A stretch of DNA of 64,000 nucleotides from NCBI RefSeq assembly GCF_026261605.1, contig NZ_CP102486.1, forward strand, positions 62,001 to 126,000, written 5' to 3'. Each line of letters begins with the position of its first letter. The first letter of the stretch is position 1. Below are positions 63,544 to 64,000 of this stretch, one piece after another. The notes beneath the pieces were generated by a model that was not told the origin of the DNA, made no database searches, and worked only from the letters and a program-made list of their open reading frames with translations. The translations under genes and the position numbers were made by a program. This stretch comes from Dechloromonas sp. A34 (GTDB taxonomy: Bacteria; Pseudomonadota; Gammaproteobacteria; Burkholderiales; Rhodocyclaceae).

Positions 63544-64000
63544 TTAAGAAGTTCGGAAGACCGCCCCCTCCAGCCACACCTCGAAAGGTTCGCTGGGGGC
63601 GAGGGCATTCCCCTGGGCATAACTGATGCCGAGTGATCTCAGTTGCTCGGCGGCGCCGTTCTGCTCAATACCGTCGGCAATCGAATAGATATCCTGGTCG
63701 GCGGTGATTTCCTGAATGGCGCGCAACAGCGCGGTAGATGCCCGGTTGCCACCGAGGTCGCGGGTCAGGCTACGACTGAGCTTGACGCAGCTCGGCGCAA
63801 TGCTGCGTAGATGGCTGAACGATGATAAACCGCCGCCGAAATCATTGAGGCCGATGTGGCAGCCCAGGGCGCGGGCCTGCCGAGAAAACTCGATGGCCTG
63901 GCTGGTCTGGTGAGTCGAGACGTCTTCAGAAAAAATCAGGTACAGGCCGTTCCCAGAAATATTGTGACTGGACAGCTTGTGGGCGATGGCGTCGATGACT
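63544..64000 (-). CDS. EAL-domain protein, degenerate, N-terminus cut by window edge
   Basis: The C-terminal 151 residues of an EAL domain that stays open to the right edge. LYLIFSEDVSTHQ, HIGLNDFGGGLSSF, SCVKLSRSL and IYSIADGIEQNGAAEQLRSL, SYAQGNALAPSEPFE align with EAL motifs. The usual DDFG is NDFG, KID is KLS, and AEGVE is ADGIE, so at least one metal ligand is lost. The protein is probably a c-di-GMP binder rather than a phosphodiesterase. Convergent with the receptor, stops 4 bp apart. Confidence 0.78.
   Translation of the reverse strand, partial: VIDAIAHKLSSHNISGNGLYLIFSEDVSTHQTSQAIEFSRQARALGCHIGLNDFGGGLSSFSHLRSIAPSCVKLSRSLTRDLGGNRASTALLRAIQEITADQDIYSIADGIEQNGAAEQLRSLGISYAQGNALAPSEPFEVWLEGAVFRTS

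Overview
This 64 kb window is chromosomal DNA from a GC-rich betaproteobacterium, most likely a member of the Rhodocyclales (Dechloromonas/Azonexus-like). The evidence is the overall protein repertoire: the mreBCD-mrdA-rodA-rlpA wall cluster beside gatCAB, a MerR-controlled leucine-degradation (liu) operon, a class I PHA synthase, the anaerobic ubiquinone genes ubiUVT, and several c-di-GMP proteins. Gene density is high, most genes form overlapping operons, and no phage, IS element or CRISPR array is present. The placement is inference from gene content, not from a database search.

Layout. 1-9 kb holds an isochorismatase-like fragment, purU, thrH, an ABC-F ATPase (yheS), two tandem HD-GYP proteins (one frameshifted, one with a degraded catalytic motif), mutY and a flavin reductase. 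9.4-12.6 kb holds tRNA-Gly(CCC), katG and a CBS-domain protein. 12.6-15.6 kb is a tightly overlapping minus-strand operon: rapZ, NusG-II protein, Gx-type membrane protein, ubiX, LON-domain protein. 15.7-20.9 kb holds an M20 amidohydrolase, a ribbon-helix-helix protein, a DJ-1/PfpI protein, a chemoreceptor, an MBL-fold protein and two tandem DUF1289 proteins.

20.9-37.9 kb is a long minus-strand cluster for leucine/isovalerate and acyl-CoA catabolism. It begins with a LiuR-like MerR gene and a perfect 16-bp palindromic operator. Then come a thioesterase, isovaleryl-CoA dehydrogenase, a GNAT-carbonic anhydrase fusion, a thiolase, a DMT exporter, a second acyl-CoA dehydrogenase, accessory genes, both methylcrotonyl-CoA carboxylase subunits, methylglutaconyl-CoA hydratase and HMG-CoA lyase. 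It is interrupted twice: by a 507-bp full-length imperfect palindrome between liuB and liuC, and by an AT-richer island between liuD and the lyase. That island carries a DUF3465 gene, an integron attC-like site and a GNAT gene.

38-43.7 kb holds an MBL protein, phaC, a MoaD-like ORF with no normal C-terminus, and ubiUVT behind an FNR/ANR-type promoter. 43.7-50.3 kb is the rod-shape cluster, and 50.3-54.1 kb is gatCA-lipoprotein-gatB. 54.1-57.6 kb holds pyrE, an exonuclease III and a four-gene stress/membrane set (DUF883, YqjE-like, YqjK-like, small membrane protein). 57.6-60.8 kb is ampG, metW and metX behind a strong promoter, a SAM-II-type riboswitch and a terminator. The last 3 kb carry a PilZ protein coupled to a TonB-dependent receptor, and the 3' part of a degenerate EAL protein.

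The genes most clearly working together are leucine carbon to acetoacetate/acetyl-CoA (liu genes with thiolase, possibly feeding PHA made by PhaC), anaerobic quinone synthesis (ubiUVT), cell-wall elongation (mre/mrd) with muropeptide recycling (ampG), and methionine synthesis (metXW).
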